From Bacilli bacterium (GTDB taxonomy: Bacteria > Bacillota_I > Bacilli_A > RF39 > UBA660), in contig JAUNMV010000005.1 in the NCBI GenBank assembly GCA_030531695.1, positions 1 to 54,393 on the forward strand: a stretch of DNA of 54,393 nucleotides, in the 5' to 3' direction. The notes under the pieces are model-generated. The model made no database searches and was not told the origin of the DNA. It saw only the letters and a program-made list of their open reading frames with translations. The position numbers and the translations under genes are program-made. Positions 8,170 to 16,238 of the stretch are shown here, one piece after another (positions within the stretch are counted from its first letter, which is position 1; each line of letters begins with the position of its first letter).

Positions 8170-10179
8170 TTAATTACATAAAGTCATTTCCACAACAATA
8201 TTACCATCAACATCCTTAAAAGCATTTTCAATGATAGATGTACTATTTTTCTTAATTAAGAATTCCATTTGACCATAATTAAGTTGAGAAAGTGGTTCGA
8301 TATAAGCACCATAATTAGCATCATTAGGAACTCGTATCTTTAACAAAACGTTGTCATTTTCAGATATAAAAGAGGAGGCACTAAATTCCAATAAAGAAGA
8401 ACTCATATATGATTTATCACTATAAGTTTTACCAATAAGAGATTTTAAATCACTAACATCGTCAAATTGAGAAGTAAGTGCATCTAACCCAACATTTCTA
8501 TAAGTTACAATCTCATGTTCTAACTTTCCAAATTTTTCTATTGCAGAATCTAAATTTGTAGAACCTTCAGATAATCCTGACCTCATCATATCATTCATTG
8601 TTGTTTTGCCATCAAAAGAGCCAAAATCCTTAGCATAAATCATAATAGAAGTTTTCTCTCTTTCTGTTAATTTTTCAATCCATCTATTTTGAATAGAATT
8701 TGAGTAATTATCTACTAAAGAATTATAAGTAGATAATTGATCTGCATTTAGATAAGATTTAGCCATAGAAATAGTGGCCTCATCGCCATGATATAAATCT
8801 CTCTTAATATTTTGATAATCAAACCAATCAATTTTACCTTTTTTCACTTGTTCTTGCATATTTCCAACTAAATAAAGGTTACTATCACCAAAATATTCTG
8901 CAACTTGATTATAATTATCAAAACCAGAAGGAATAGAACCTAATTGCTTTAAGGTTTTCTCATTTAGTAATCTTCTTGCAGATTTAGTATCAACATAAGC
9001 ACCAATGCCGCTGCCTACAGCTGCAAGCCCTAAAGAAAAAGCTAATTCTGTTCCTCCAAACTTAATTAAATCATTTAAACTTTCATCACCAATAGCATAA
9101 TTAATTCCATGTTTTGTAACAACAGCACCTGTATCCAATAAAGTATCAATCATAAAAAAATTCCTTGCAAAATTTTTTCCAAAAGATGTACTTAAATCTG
9201 AAGTAATTCGAGCATTATTAGCAACAGAAACACCTGATTTCAAAGCATTAATTCCATTATATATACCAGCGCCTAATTGCCCATACCCATAAAATTCTGC
9301 GGCTCCACCTACACCGCCAACTATAGCTTTACCAAATGACTTTTTGTAATTATAGTTTTCACCAAGATCTATATTAACACTTTGAGCATATTTTTCTTCC
9401 TCACTACCAACACCATAAATAGCACCAATAGCAACAGCAGCGGTTCCCCCACTTAAGACAGTTGCAGCCGTAGCCAAAGCAATTTTCGAAACAAATTCTG
9501 TGCCTACTTGAATACCTTCTGCAGCTGCACTATCATACTTCAAATTAGACTTTAAGTTAATAAATTTACCAATTGACGTATCCTCGTAAAAGGAACGATT
9601 ATTATCACCAACTATATCCTTACGAATAAAATTCATAGTAGAATTTTTAATATTTTCTGATACATCACGATTAAATAAAGATGTCCATCCACTAATAGAC
9701 ATTCCTCCAATGTATGAAACACCATCAATCACTGTTTCTCCAACTTTTAAAATACCATTTTCAACACTTTTTTTTGTAACAAATAAAGTTGCACCAGTTT
9801 GAACAAAAGCCTCACCTAAATCGTAAAAACCTTCTCCCCTAAATACAGAACTTATACCATTTCCCCAAGAACAGCAAGTATCTTTAATTGCATTAAATGT
9901 ACTGCTAAAAAAGCCCTCCTTTTTTTCAGACTCTTTTTCTACCATTGTTTCATTTATACGAGAATTAATTGCAATCATATTTTGAACTAAATGTATATTA
10001 TCTTTAATACACTTGATATAATCTTCAATAATAGCTATTAACTCTGACTCATTTTTAAAAGAATTAGGCATCTGGGTTCTTAATTGCGATAGTAAATCAC
10101 TATTGTCAGAAAAAAGATCTATAGACTCACTTAACTGACTATGTGCTTTATTAAATAATTCTATATTAAATTCAAACAT
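8170..10179 (-). CDS. Candidate type VII secretion effector with C3-like ADP-ribosyltransferase domain
   Basis: A 669-residue multidomain protein. Residues 1-85 are helical, as in the export modules of LXG/WXG-type substrates, but shorter than canonical LXG. Residues about 120-400 are Gly/Ala-rich and hydrophobic in patches (FVSKIALATAATVLSGG; LAFSLGLAAVGSGIGAY), like the middle region of polymorphic toxins. Residues about 500-669 resemble ADP-ribosyltransferases of the R-S-E class: Arg561 in VTYRNVG, a YMSSS strand at 591-595 in place of STS, and Gln637-Met-Glu639 in YGQMEFLIKKNST. Gln at the first position of the motif matches C3 exoenzymes rather than Arg-specific enzymes. AGGTG precedes the ATG. 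Three small export-type genes lie immediately upstream. Target and secretion are inferred, and no machinery gene is in the window. Confidence 0.72.
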   Translation of the reverse strand: MFEFNIELFNKAHSQLSESIDLFSDNSDLLSQLRTQMPNSFKNESELIAIIEDYIKCIKDNIHLVQNMIAINSRINETMVEKESEKKEGFFSSTFNAIKDTCCSWGNGISSVFRGEGFYDLGEAFVQTGATLFVTKKSVENGILKVGETVIDGVSYIGGMSISGWTSLFNRDVSENIKNSTMNFIRKDIVGDNNRSFYEDTSIGKFINLKSNLKYDSAAAEGIQVGTEFVSKIALATAATVLSGGTAAVAIGAIYGVGSEEEKYAQSVNIDLGENYNYKKSFGKAIVGGVGGAAEFYGYGQLGAGIYNGINALKSGVSVANNARITSDLSTSFGKNFARNFFMIDTLLDTGAVVTKHGINYAIGDESLNDLIKFGGTELAFSLGLAAVGSGIGAYVDTKSARRLLNEKTLKQLGSIPSGFDNYNQVAEYFGDSNLYLVGNMQEQVKKGKIDWFDYQNIKRDLYHGDEATISMAKSYLNADQLSTYNSLVDNYSNSIQNRWIEKLTEREKTSIMIYAKDFGSFDGKTTMNDMMRSGLSEGSTNLDSAIEKFGKLEHEIVTYRNVGLDALTSQFDDVSDLKSLIGKTYSDKSYMSSSLLEFSASSFISENDNVLLKIRVPNDANYGAYIEPLSQLNYGQMEFLIKKNSTSIIENAFKDVDGNIVVEMTLCN

Positions 10180-10186
10180 AAGTCAC

Positions 10187-10570
10187 CTATCTTTCAAGAC
10201 GCAAAGCCTCATTATATTTCTCTGTCAATTGATCTAATTTTTTTTCTAAAGAATAAACTTGATTATTAAAATCTTCTATATTATAAGAAATATTCTTTGA
10301 TAACATATCTATCACAGATAAATCTTTATTTAAATTATCATAATTAGATAATAATAAGCCATTATCTAACGTATTTCCATCACTGACATATCCACCATCT
10401 AAAAAAGCTAAGTATGCACCTTTTATACTATTATTTGTATCATCAATAATTTCACTAAATTTTTCTAACAAACTTAAATAATTAGCATATTGCTTGCTCT
10501 TATCTCTAATACTTTGTAATTCGGCTGAAACTTGATTAATCTGATTTTTATAAAAAGATGAATTTTCCAT
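10187..10570 (-). CDS. Small coiled-coil protein of the secretion cassette
   Basis: A 127-residue, almost entirely helical protein with two long amphipathic helices (residues about 5-50 and 80-125) separated by a Gly/Asn loop (DGGYVSDGNTLDNG). Small helical proteins of this kind (DUF5082/Lap-type) are encoded beside LXG toxins, where they act as targeting chaperones that bind the toxin N-terminus. There is no clear ribosome binding site. The ATG follows the DUF4176 gene stop by one base, so translation is probably coupled. The toxin-like gene starts eight bases downstream. Family assignment is by architecture and context, not by residue-level match. Confidence 0.6.
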   Translation of the reverse strand: MENSSFYKNQINQVSAELQSIRDKSKQYANYLSLLEKFSEIIDDTNNSIKGAYLAFLDGGYVSDGNTLDNGLLLSNYDNLNKDLSVIDMLSKNISYNIEDFNNQVYSLEKKLDQLTEKYNEALRLER

Positions 10571-10571
10571 A

Positions 10572-10850
10572 TTATTGATTTTTTTTCGTTAATTTATCTA
10601 GTTTTTCTTTAAATTTTTTTTCTTCTTCATCAGAATAACCAAGGGAATAAATTTTTTCAATTTGATCATGATTAAATAATGCCACATTTTCTGAAGAAAC
10701 ATTTCCCTCTGGATATAAACATCCACAGTAATCAAACATTCCAGCATTTTCATTTTTCGTAACTATACAAAACCCCGTAATCATTAATCTTTTTTTACCA
10801 CCTTTAAGTAAAACAACAGTACCTAAAGGAAGATATTTTTTATTTTCCAT
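10572..10850 (-). CDS. DUF4176 family protein of the secretion cassette
   Basis: A 92-residue protein with the DUF4176 pattern: PLGTVVLLKGGKKRLMITGF at residues 7-26, a YCGCLYPEGN segment and a DQIEKIYSLGY segment. DUF4176 genes recur in type VII secretion loci of Bacillota beside LXG toxins and WXG100 proteins. Their molecular function is not settled. AAGGAG lies five bases before the ATG. An intrinsic hairpin separates it from the tandem-WXG gene upstream. A lysine-rich C-terminal helix ends the protein. Confidence 0.8.
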   Translation of the reverse strand: MENKKYLPLGTVVLLKGGKKRLMITGFCIVTKNENAGMFDYCGCLYPEGNVSSENVALFNHDQIEKIYSLGYSDEEEKKFKEKLDKLTKKNQ

Positions 10851-10861
10851 ATAATCTCCTT

Positions 10862-10890
10862 ATTTAAAAAGCGGTAATAAATACCGCTTT
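10862..10890 (-). terminator. Partial terminator between the WXG gene and the downstream cassette
   Basis: GC-containing 9-bp stem AAAGCGGTA/TACCGCTTT (10868-10876 with 10882-10890) with a five-base loop, followed on the minus strand by TTTTTAAATA. It lies right after the WXG stop codon. Read-through would be needed to express the downstream genes, so it probably sets the excess of WXG protein over toxin. Confidence 0.75.
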
Positions 10891-10897
10891 ATTACTT

Positions 10898-11509
10898 TTA
10901 TGATAATTGTTGAATATTACTTACTGCTATACCTAAATTATCTCTTGCTTCAGTTAAATATTTACTATAAGTATCAGCATTTTGACTAAATTCATTAAAT
11001 GCAGCTACAGCTGATTCTCTATCAGATCCTGCTGTCCAATTTTGTAATAACTCATCTTTAATAGAAGAAAAACTATTTTTAAAATTATCGTACTCAGAGC
11101 AAACTCCTTGAAGACTAGCATAATCACTAGCAGCAGCTGGGTCAACATAATACTCAGAAGTATCAGCACATTCTGCTAAAGCAGCTGCATTTGGAACATT
11201 TTTATTTAAAGTAGCTCCAACATTTCCGCCACCACCATTCATATTTCTAACTTCCTGAATAGCTACTATTCTATTACCTGCAGAAGCTGAAACAGTAATT
11301 GCATCAGTAACAATAGCTTCTAAAGCCTTATGAACAGCTATTAATTTATTAATATTGTTGCTTGCGTCGCTACCAACCCAATGAGCTTTTAAGTTGTTAA
11401 TAGTCTCTGCAAGACGATCAACTAATTCTCCTCCTGTTTCTGTTCCTAATCTATTTAGATCTTCACATTGTGAATATCCTAAATCCAAATTACTTACATT
11501 AATATCCAT
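10898..11509 (-). CDS. Tandem WXG100-like (ESAT-6 family) protein
   Basis: A 203-residue protein that appears to carry two helical-hairpin WXG100-like units in one chain. The first (about 1-90) has Trp44-Val-Gly46 at the turn (HWVGSDAS). The second (about 125-203) has Trp158-Thr-Ala-Gly161 (NWTAGSDRES). Both turns continue with GSD, supporting a duplication. A glycine-rich linker (NGGGGN, residues 91-96) and a short Ala-rich segment join them. WXG100 proteins are small secreted partners or substrates of type VII secretion and are normally single units of about 100 residues. GGGAGGA precedes the ATG and a good promoter lies upstream. The first-unit call is stronger than the second. Confidence 0.7.
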   Translation of the reverse strand: MDINVSNLDLGYSQCEDLNRLGTETGGELVDRLAETINNLKAHWVGSDASNNINKLIAVHKALEAIVTDAITVSASAGNRIVAIQEVRNMNGGGGNVGATLNKNVPNAAALAECADTSEYYVDPAAASDYASLQGVCSEYDNFKNSFSSIKDELLQNWTAGSDRESAVAAFNEFSQNADTYSKYLTEARDNLGIAVSNIQQLS

Positions 11510-11540
11510 ATAATTAATCCTCCCTATCTTATAATTAGAT

Positions 11541-11568
11541 TTTATAGTATAATTACATTAACAGTCAA
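11541..11568 (-). promoter_or_regulatory. Promoter of the secretion cassette
   Basis: TTGACT (11568-11563), a 16-base spacer and TATAAA (11546-11541) on the minus strand, about 30 bases before the tandem-WXG start. It sits in the 85-base divergent region shared with the membrane-protein gene on the plus strand. Confidence 0.65.
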
Positions 11569-11594
11569 TAAGTTTTACATATAAAGGAGTAAAT

Positions 11595-12404
11595 ATGAAT
11601 AAAGAAGAAATAATAAAACTCTTAGGAGAAAACATAAAACTAGATATTTTATCAGAGTATATAACTCAAAATGAAATATTTTCAAAAGCCCATAATAAAA
11701 GAATAAATTATCAAAAGTATATATTAGATACTGAATCTAAAATAAATTCAGTAATCCATAAAAGTAAATTCTATTTATCCGAAATGACTACTTCAGTTAT
11801 AGGAATAATCCTAGTATTTATAATTCTACAATATATATTAAAAATTAATAATATGATTATCTTAGTAATAGTATCAATCATATTAGGAGGAATAATTGGT
11901 CATTTCTTAAGTATTCTATCTGAAAAAATAGCTAGAACTTTAGAAAAAGACAATCTTCTAAAATTAGAAGAAGAATTACATGAAGAAAAGCAAGTGGTAG
12001 AAAGCTGTAAAGTAGTAGAAGATAACTATAATGAAATAATAGAAGTAGTAAGAAGAAAAACTCATAATAATCTAGATAAAATTAAATTAAATTATGATGG
12101 GGACATCTACCTACTATCAATAATTAATTCTTATATTTTATTAAAAACAGATAAATGTAATAATATTAGAGAATGTGAAAAATTTATTCAAGAAAATGAT
12201 TTAAGAAAGAACGATTATAATATAGTTTTATATCTAGAAAAGAATGAATCTTTCGAAGAATATTATAAGAGATATATTGATGAAGCAAAATTTGGTTTAG
12301 ATAAAAAAGAAAGAGATATTCTAAAAAATATCTCTCCAATTGATAAATCTTATCAAGATTCAATTATAAGAACAACTAATGAATGTAAAAATCTAATAGA
12401 CTAA
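11595..12404 (+). CDS. Membrane protein of unknown function, divergent from the toxin cassette
   Basis: A 269-residue protein I do not recognise. Residues 1-60 are charged and helical. Two closely spaced membrane segments follow (about 62-82 and 86-108; TSVIGIILVFIILQYIL, IILVIVSIILGGIIGHFL). Residues 110-269 form a long charged, partly coiled-coil cytoplasmic region. GGAG lies five bases before the ATG. It is transcribed divergently from the WXG gene and has its own terminator, so it may be unrelated. It is nevertheless the only unassigned membrane protein touching the cassette and could be a partner or immunity factor, which is speculation. Confidence 0.65.
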   Translation: MNKEEIIKLLGENIKLDILSEYITQNEIFSKAHNKRINYQKYILDTESKINSVIHKSKFYLSEMTTSVIGIILVFIILQYILKINNMIILVIVSIILGGIIGHFLSILSEKIARTLEKDNLLKLEEELHEEKQVVESCKVVEDNYNEIIEVVRRKTHNNLDKIKLNYDGDIYLLSIINSYILLKTDKCNNIRECEKFIQENDLRKNDYNIVLYLEKNESFEEYYKRYIDEAKFGLDKKERDILKNISPIDKSYQDSIIRTTNECKNLID

Positions 12405-12419
12405 CAAGTCTATTTTTTT
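12395..12419 (+). terminator. Intrinsic terminator of the 11595 membrane-protein gene
   Basis: Stem AATAGACT/AGTCTATT (12395-12402 with 12407-12414) with loop AACA, followed by a run of T. The stem overlaps the stop codon. The convergent small ORF ends inside the T-run. Confidence 0.8.
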
Positions 12420-12585
12420 ATTCCATATCATCTAACTTTTGATATATTTTTTTAGTTGCACTCTTAAGTGTATCTTTCATACTCTTTTTAGCTTCTGGAT
12501 GACACATCATATATTTATATCCCATAAAAGCCATACTAGCTACTGCAACAATTGCAGCCATTCCCATTGTTTTATCTTCTTTCAT
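12418..12585 (-). CDS. Small membrane-anchored protein downstream of recD2
   Basis: A 55-residue ORF. It begins MKEDKTMGMAAIVAVASM and has one hydrophobic segment (about 7-26), a YKYMMCHPEAKK turn and a basic amphipathic helix ending KLDDME. GAGGTG lies five bases before the ATG, and the gene follows recD2 by 34 bases on the same strand. In Bacillus a similarly small protein (YrzQ, DUF3918) lies in the recD2 neighbourhood, so it may be a relative, but the similarity is only in size, layout and position. Function is unknown. Confidence 0.6.
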   Translation of the reverse strand: MKEDKTMGMAAIVAVASMAFMGYKYMMCHPEAKKSMKDTLKSATKKIYQKLDDME

Positions 12586-12619
12586 TATTTCACCTCATAT
12601 ATATTTTGAGGAAAAATAA

Positions 12620-14815
12620 TTATTTTATACCATTAATTAAATAATCTTTTATAGTAGTACGTCTAATATCAACTTCTTTATTATTAGCAGCTATTTTTAA
12701 AGCATCTAAATCTCCAACTATAAACAAGTTCTTCTTACTTCTAGTAACTCCAGTATATACAAGTTTTTGATATAACATCTTATTATAATTTTTTACTATT
12801 GGCATAATAACTACTTTAAACTCAGATCCTTGAGCTTTATGTATACTTATAGCATAAGCAAGTCTAAAATTACTAAAATTAGATGGTGTATATCTAACGG
12901 TATTATTATCAAAATCTATTTCTACTTCTTTTTTAGGATTAGTAGTTATCTTAGAAATAATACCAATATCTCCATTATATACATTATCATCAGGCATATT
13001 AGTTAATTGAATAACTTTATCCCCTTCTCTAAATATAACTTCACCTATTCTAATTTCTTTTTTAACTTTATCTTTAGGATTAAATATTTCTTGTAGATGC
13101 CTATTTATTTCATCAATACCTACAATAGTCTTATACATAGGTGCAAGTATTTGAAAATCTTTATAAGAATAATCTTTATAAGTCTCACTAATCTCCATAA
13201 TATTAGATATAACACTATCAGGATTACATTTAATAAATGTTAAATCATCATCTTCATTAAATATACCTTCATCAATACTAGAATTTCTAATATCATAAGC
13301 TAAACTAATAATATTAGAGTCTTTACCTTGTCTATATAATTGTTCTAATTTAACTACAGGTAATTTTTCACTACTAATTAAATCGTGTAATAATTGTCCA
13401 GGAGAAACTGATGGTAATTGGTGATCATCCCCTACCATTATAATTCTACAATTAGCACTTATACCTCGAAGTAATGATGCCATAAGCATAGTATCTACCA
13501 TACTAGACTCATCAAGAATAACTAATTCTACTTTACTCTTATTATGTTCATTTACTTGGAATTTACCAGTCTCTTTTTGCCATTTTAAAAATCTATGAAT
13601 AGTAGAAGCTCTAAGTCCAGTAGTCTCAGTCATACGTTTAGCTGCTCTACCTGTAGGAGCAAGCAAAGCAACACTATCTTGTAGTTTTTCATAACTTAAT
13701 TTATTAAGTTGTCTATGTACTTCACAAATACCTTTCATAATAGTAGTTTTACCAGTTCCAGGACCACCTGTTATGATCAGAAAATCTTTTTCATAACTAC
13801 TTATAATAGCTTCTCTTTGTTCCTCATTATATTTTATTCCATAGAAATCTTCTAAATCTTCTATTGTTAAATCTATCTTTTTATTTACTCTACCTTCATT
13901 AGATGCAAGTAGTCTTAATCTTTTAACAATTAAACATTCTGCATCATACATAGCTTTTAAGTAATATCTATCATCTTTAATAACTATTTTAGAATCTACT
14001 TGTAAAGAAACAAGTGCCTTATCAAATTCATCTTGTTCAATACTAGTACCTAATACTCTAGTTAAGTAAGAAGCTATTTCATTATAAGATAAATAACTAT
14101 GACCATAAGTATTACATACTTCATCTATTATATAAGTAATACTTGCTTTTATTCTTATTAAATCATTCTTAGCTATACCTTTATTTAAAGCAATAGTATC
14201 TATCTTTTTAAATGTCATATCAAGAATATCATCTACTAATCTATAAATATCTTCATCAACAATACTTATAGTCTTTCCCTTATAATGATTATAAATAATC
14301 ATAGAATCTTTAGTAGAAAAGCCACACTTTTCTAAGTATAAAATAGTTTCATAACTAGATTCATATTCTTTTAATTTATTATATAAAGTATCTACATTAG
14401 CTTTAGTAATACCCGGTATTAATATAAGATTATCAGGATTTTCTAATATTAGTTTTAATGTATCATTACCTAATACATCTACTATTGCTTTAGCTTTCTT
14501 TTCACCTATACCTTTAAATAATCCACTAGTTAAAAACTCTACTATAGAATTCTTTTCTTCTGGTCTACATCTATCATATCTAGTAACTGAAAATTGTTCT
14601 CCATACTTTTCATGTTTGACCACTTCACCATACATCATATAAGTATCAACTTCATTAAGTTCATGAAAATAACCAGTAAATGTTATTGTTCTACCTAAAT
14701 AATCAGTTAATGATTCACTATCAGTATCATGTACTTTAAATAATCCTATAGTATAACCAGTACTATTATTTTGAAATATTGTCTTTGTATATTTTCCTTT
14801 AATACTAACTTCCAT
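12620..14815 (-). CDS. recD2: ATP-dependent DNA helicase RecD2
   Basis: A 731-residue SF1B 5'-3' helicase of the RecD2/YrrC type, used in replication-fork maintenance and repair outside a RecBCD complex. An N-terminal OB-like domain (residues about 1-75) precedes helix-hairpin-helix repeats (FKGIGEKKAKAIVDVLG; IPGITKANVDTLY). The helicase core has Walker A GGPGTGKTT at about 350, Walker B DESSMVD, GDDHQLPSVSPG, and the late motif AISIHKAQGSEF. Length and order match the family. AGGAGGT precedes the ATG. It follows mtaB by 14 bases, so both are probably in one transcript. Confidence 0.93.
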   Translation of the reverse strand: MEVSIKGKYTKTIFQNNSTGYTIGLFKVHDTDSESLTDYLGRTITFTGYFHELNEVDTYMMYGEVVKHEKYGEQFSVTRYDRCRPEEKNSIVEFLTSGLFKGIGEKKAKAIVDVLGNDTLKLILENPDNLILIPGITKANVDTLYNKLKEYESSYETILYLEKCGFSTKDSMIIYNHYKGKTISIVDEDIYRLVDDILDMTFKKIDTIALNKGIAKNDLIRIKASITYIIDEVCNTYGHSYLSYNEIASYLTRVLGTSIEQDEFDKALVSLQVDSKIVIKDDRYYLKAMYDAECLIVKRLRLLASNEGRVNKKIDLTIEDLEDFYGIKYNEEQREAIISSYEKDFLIITGGPGTGKTTIMKGICEVHRQLNKLSYEKLQDSVALLAPTGRAAKRMTETTGLRASTIHRFLKWQKETGKFQVNEHNKSKVELVILDESSMVDTMLMASLLRGISANCRIIMVGDDHQLPSVSPGQLLHDLISSEKLPVVKLEQLYRQGKDSNIISLAYDIRNSSIDEGIFNEDDDLTFIKCNPDSVISNIMEISETYKDYSYKDFQILAPMYKTIVGIDEINRHLQEIFNPKDKVKKEIRIGEVIFREGDKVIQLTNMPDDNVYNGDIGIISKITTNPKKEVEIDFDNNTVRYTPSNFSNFRLAYAISIHKAQGSEFKVVIMPIVKNYNKMLYQKLVYTGVTRSKKNLFIVGDLDALKIAANNKEVDIRRTTIKDYLINGIK

Positions 14816-14829
14816 GATACCTCCTATTC

Positions 14830-16101
14830 TTACTCACATATTACATATGGGTATTCTATATCTTTTACTTTAACAGTAACAATTTCATTATGTTTAAATT
14901 CACCTTTTATTTTAGCATATAAATAATTACCTGTATGACCATAACTATAACCATCTATATACTCTTCTATTAATACTTCTATATCCCTATCAATATATTT
15001 TTTCATATAGTTAGTCTCTAATTCATGAGATACTTCTATTAAACGTCTAGCCCTATCTTTTTTAACTCCGTTATCTAGTTTTCCTTCCATTCTAGAAGAA
15101 GCAGTACCACGACGTTCACTATATGGAAATACATGTAATTTAGTAAATTCTAATTTTCTACATGTATCTATAGTAGTTTGAAATAACTCTTCACTCTCTC
15201 CAGGAAAACCTACTATAACATCAGTACTTATAGATATTTCAGGTCTAATACTTCTAATTTCATTAATCTTTTTAAAGAAGAAATCTAAATCATATTTTCT
15301 ATTCATAGCTTTTAATATTTCATTAGAACCAGCTTGAATAGGTATATGTAAATGATCTACAAGTACTTTTGAATTTCTAAGTACATCTAAGACATCTTCA
15401 TTTAATTCAGTAGTCTCAATAGAAGATATTCTAAGTCTCTCTAAACCATCTATTTTAACTAATTTATTTAATAAATCTGCAAAAGTAGTATCTAAATCTA
15501 CTCCATAACTACCAGTATGAATACCAGTAAGAACTACTTCTTTATAACCATTCTTAACTAAATCAGTAACTTCTTCAATTACTTTAGATTCTTCTTTACT
15601 TCTACATTTTCCTCTTACAAAAGGAATAATACAATAAGTACAGAAGTTATCACAACCATCTTGTATCTTTACAAAAGCACGAGTTCTACCAGGGAAGTCT
15701 GTAATATACATATCTTCAAATTCTTTAAGTCTTCCAGTATATTGTTTATTAATAATCTCTCTAGTTTTAAAATATTCATCTAATAAGTCTACTATCTTAG
15801 CTTTATCTTTATTACCAATAATAATATCTAATCCATTTTCACTATACTCAGGATTAGCCGCAATAAAACATCCCATTGCGACAACACAAGCATTAGGATT
15901 TCTTTTAATAGCTGCTCTAATCATCTTTCTACTCTTAGAATCACTATTATTAGTAACAGTACAAGTATTAATAATATATACATCACATATATCTTCAAAA
16001 TCTTTTATTGTATACCCTGCTTTTTTTAATTCATTTATAACAAACTCTGATTCATAAGTATTAACTTTACAACCTAAAGTAAGTACTCCAACACTTCTCA
16101 T
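14830..16101 (-). CDS. mtaB: tRNA (t6A37) methylthiotransferase MtaB
   Basis: A 423-residue radical SAM methylthiotransferase that converts t6A to ms2t6A at tRNA position 37. The N-terminal UPF0004 domain has its cluster cysteines (TLGCKVNTYESE; NTCTVT; AMGCF). The radical SAM motif is CDNFCTYC near residue 150. A C-terminal TRAM-like domain follows (about 360-423). GCKVNTYES identifies MtaB rather than MiaB. The ATG at 16101 has GGGG six bases upstream and is preferred over the in-frame ATG at 16113, which lacks a site. A tgt/queA tRNA-modification group occurs elsewhere in the window. Confidence 0.9.
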   Translation of the reverse strand: MRSVGVLTLGCKVNTYESEFVINELKKAGYTIKDFEDICDVYIINTCTVTNNSDSKSRKMIRAAIKRNPNACVVAMGCFIAANPEYSENGLDIIIGNKDKAKIVDLLDEYFKTREIINKQYTGRLKEFEDMYITDFPGRTRAFVKIQDGCDNFCTYCIIPFVRGKCRSKEESKVIEEVTDLVKNGYKEVVLTGIHTGSYGVDLDTTFADLLNKLVKIDGLERLRISSIETTELNEDVLDVLRNSKVLVDHLHIPIQAGSNEILKAMNRKYDLDFFFKKINEIRSIRPEISISTDVIVGFPGESEELFQTTIDTCRKLEFTKLHVFPYSERRGTASSRMEGKLDNGVKKDRARRLIEVSHELETNYMKKYIDRDIEVLIEEYIDGYSYGHTGNYLYAKIKGEFKHNEIVTVKVKDIEYPYVICE

Positions 16102-16133
16102 ATTAATCCCCATTTCTAAATAAACTCTTACAT

Positions 16134-16142
16134 ATTATAGCA
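16134..16142 (-). promoter_or_regulatory. Extended -10 promoter of mtaB-recD2
   Basis: TGC-TATAAT on the minus strand (TATAAT at 16139-16134), about 33 bases before the mtaB start and just after a terminator. There is no good -35, as is common for extended -10 promoters. Confidence 0.55.
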
Positions 16143-16155
16143 CACTTCTACCAAT

Positions 16156-16238
16156 AAAAAAACTTGAATAATCAAGTATTTTTAATATTCATAAATATAT
16201 TTAAACGTATAAAAAAAATTACTAATTTCTTAGTAATT
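16156..16238 (-). terminator. Tandem intrinsic terminators of the acidic membrane-protein gene
   Basis: Two hairpins read on the minus strand. The first is a 9-bp perfect stem AATTACTAA/TTAGTAATT (16217-16225 with 16230-16238) followed by eight T. The second is a stem ACTTGA/TCAAGT (16162-16177) followed by seven T. The first directly abuts the stop codon of the 16239 gene. Confidence 0.8.
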
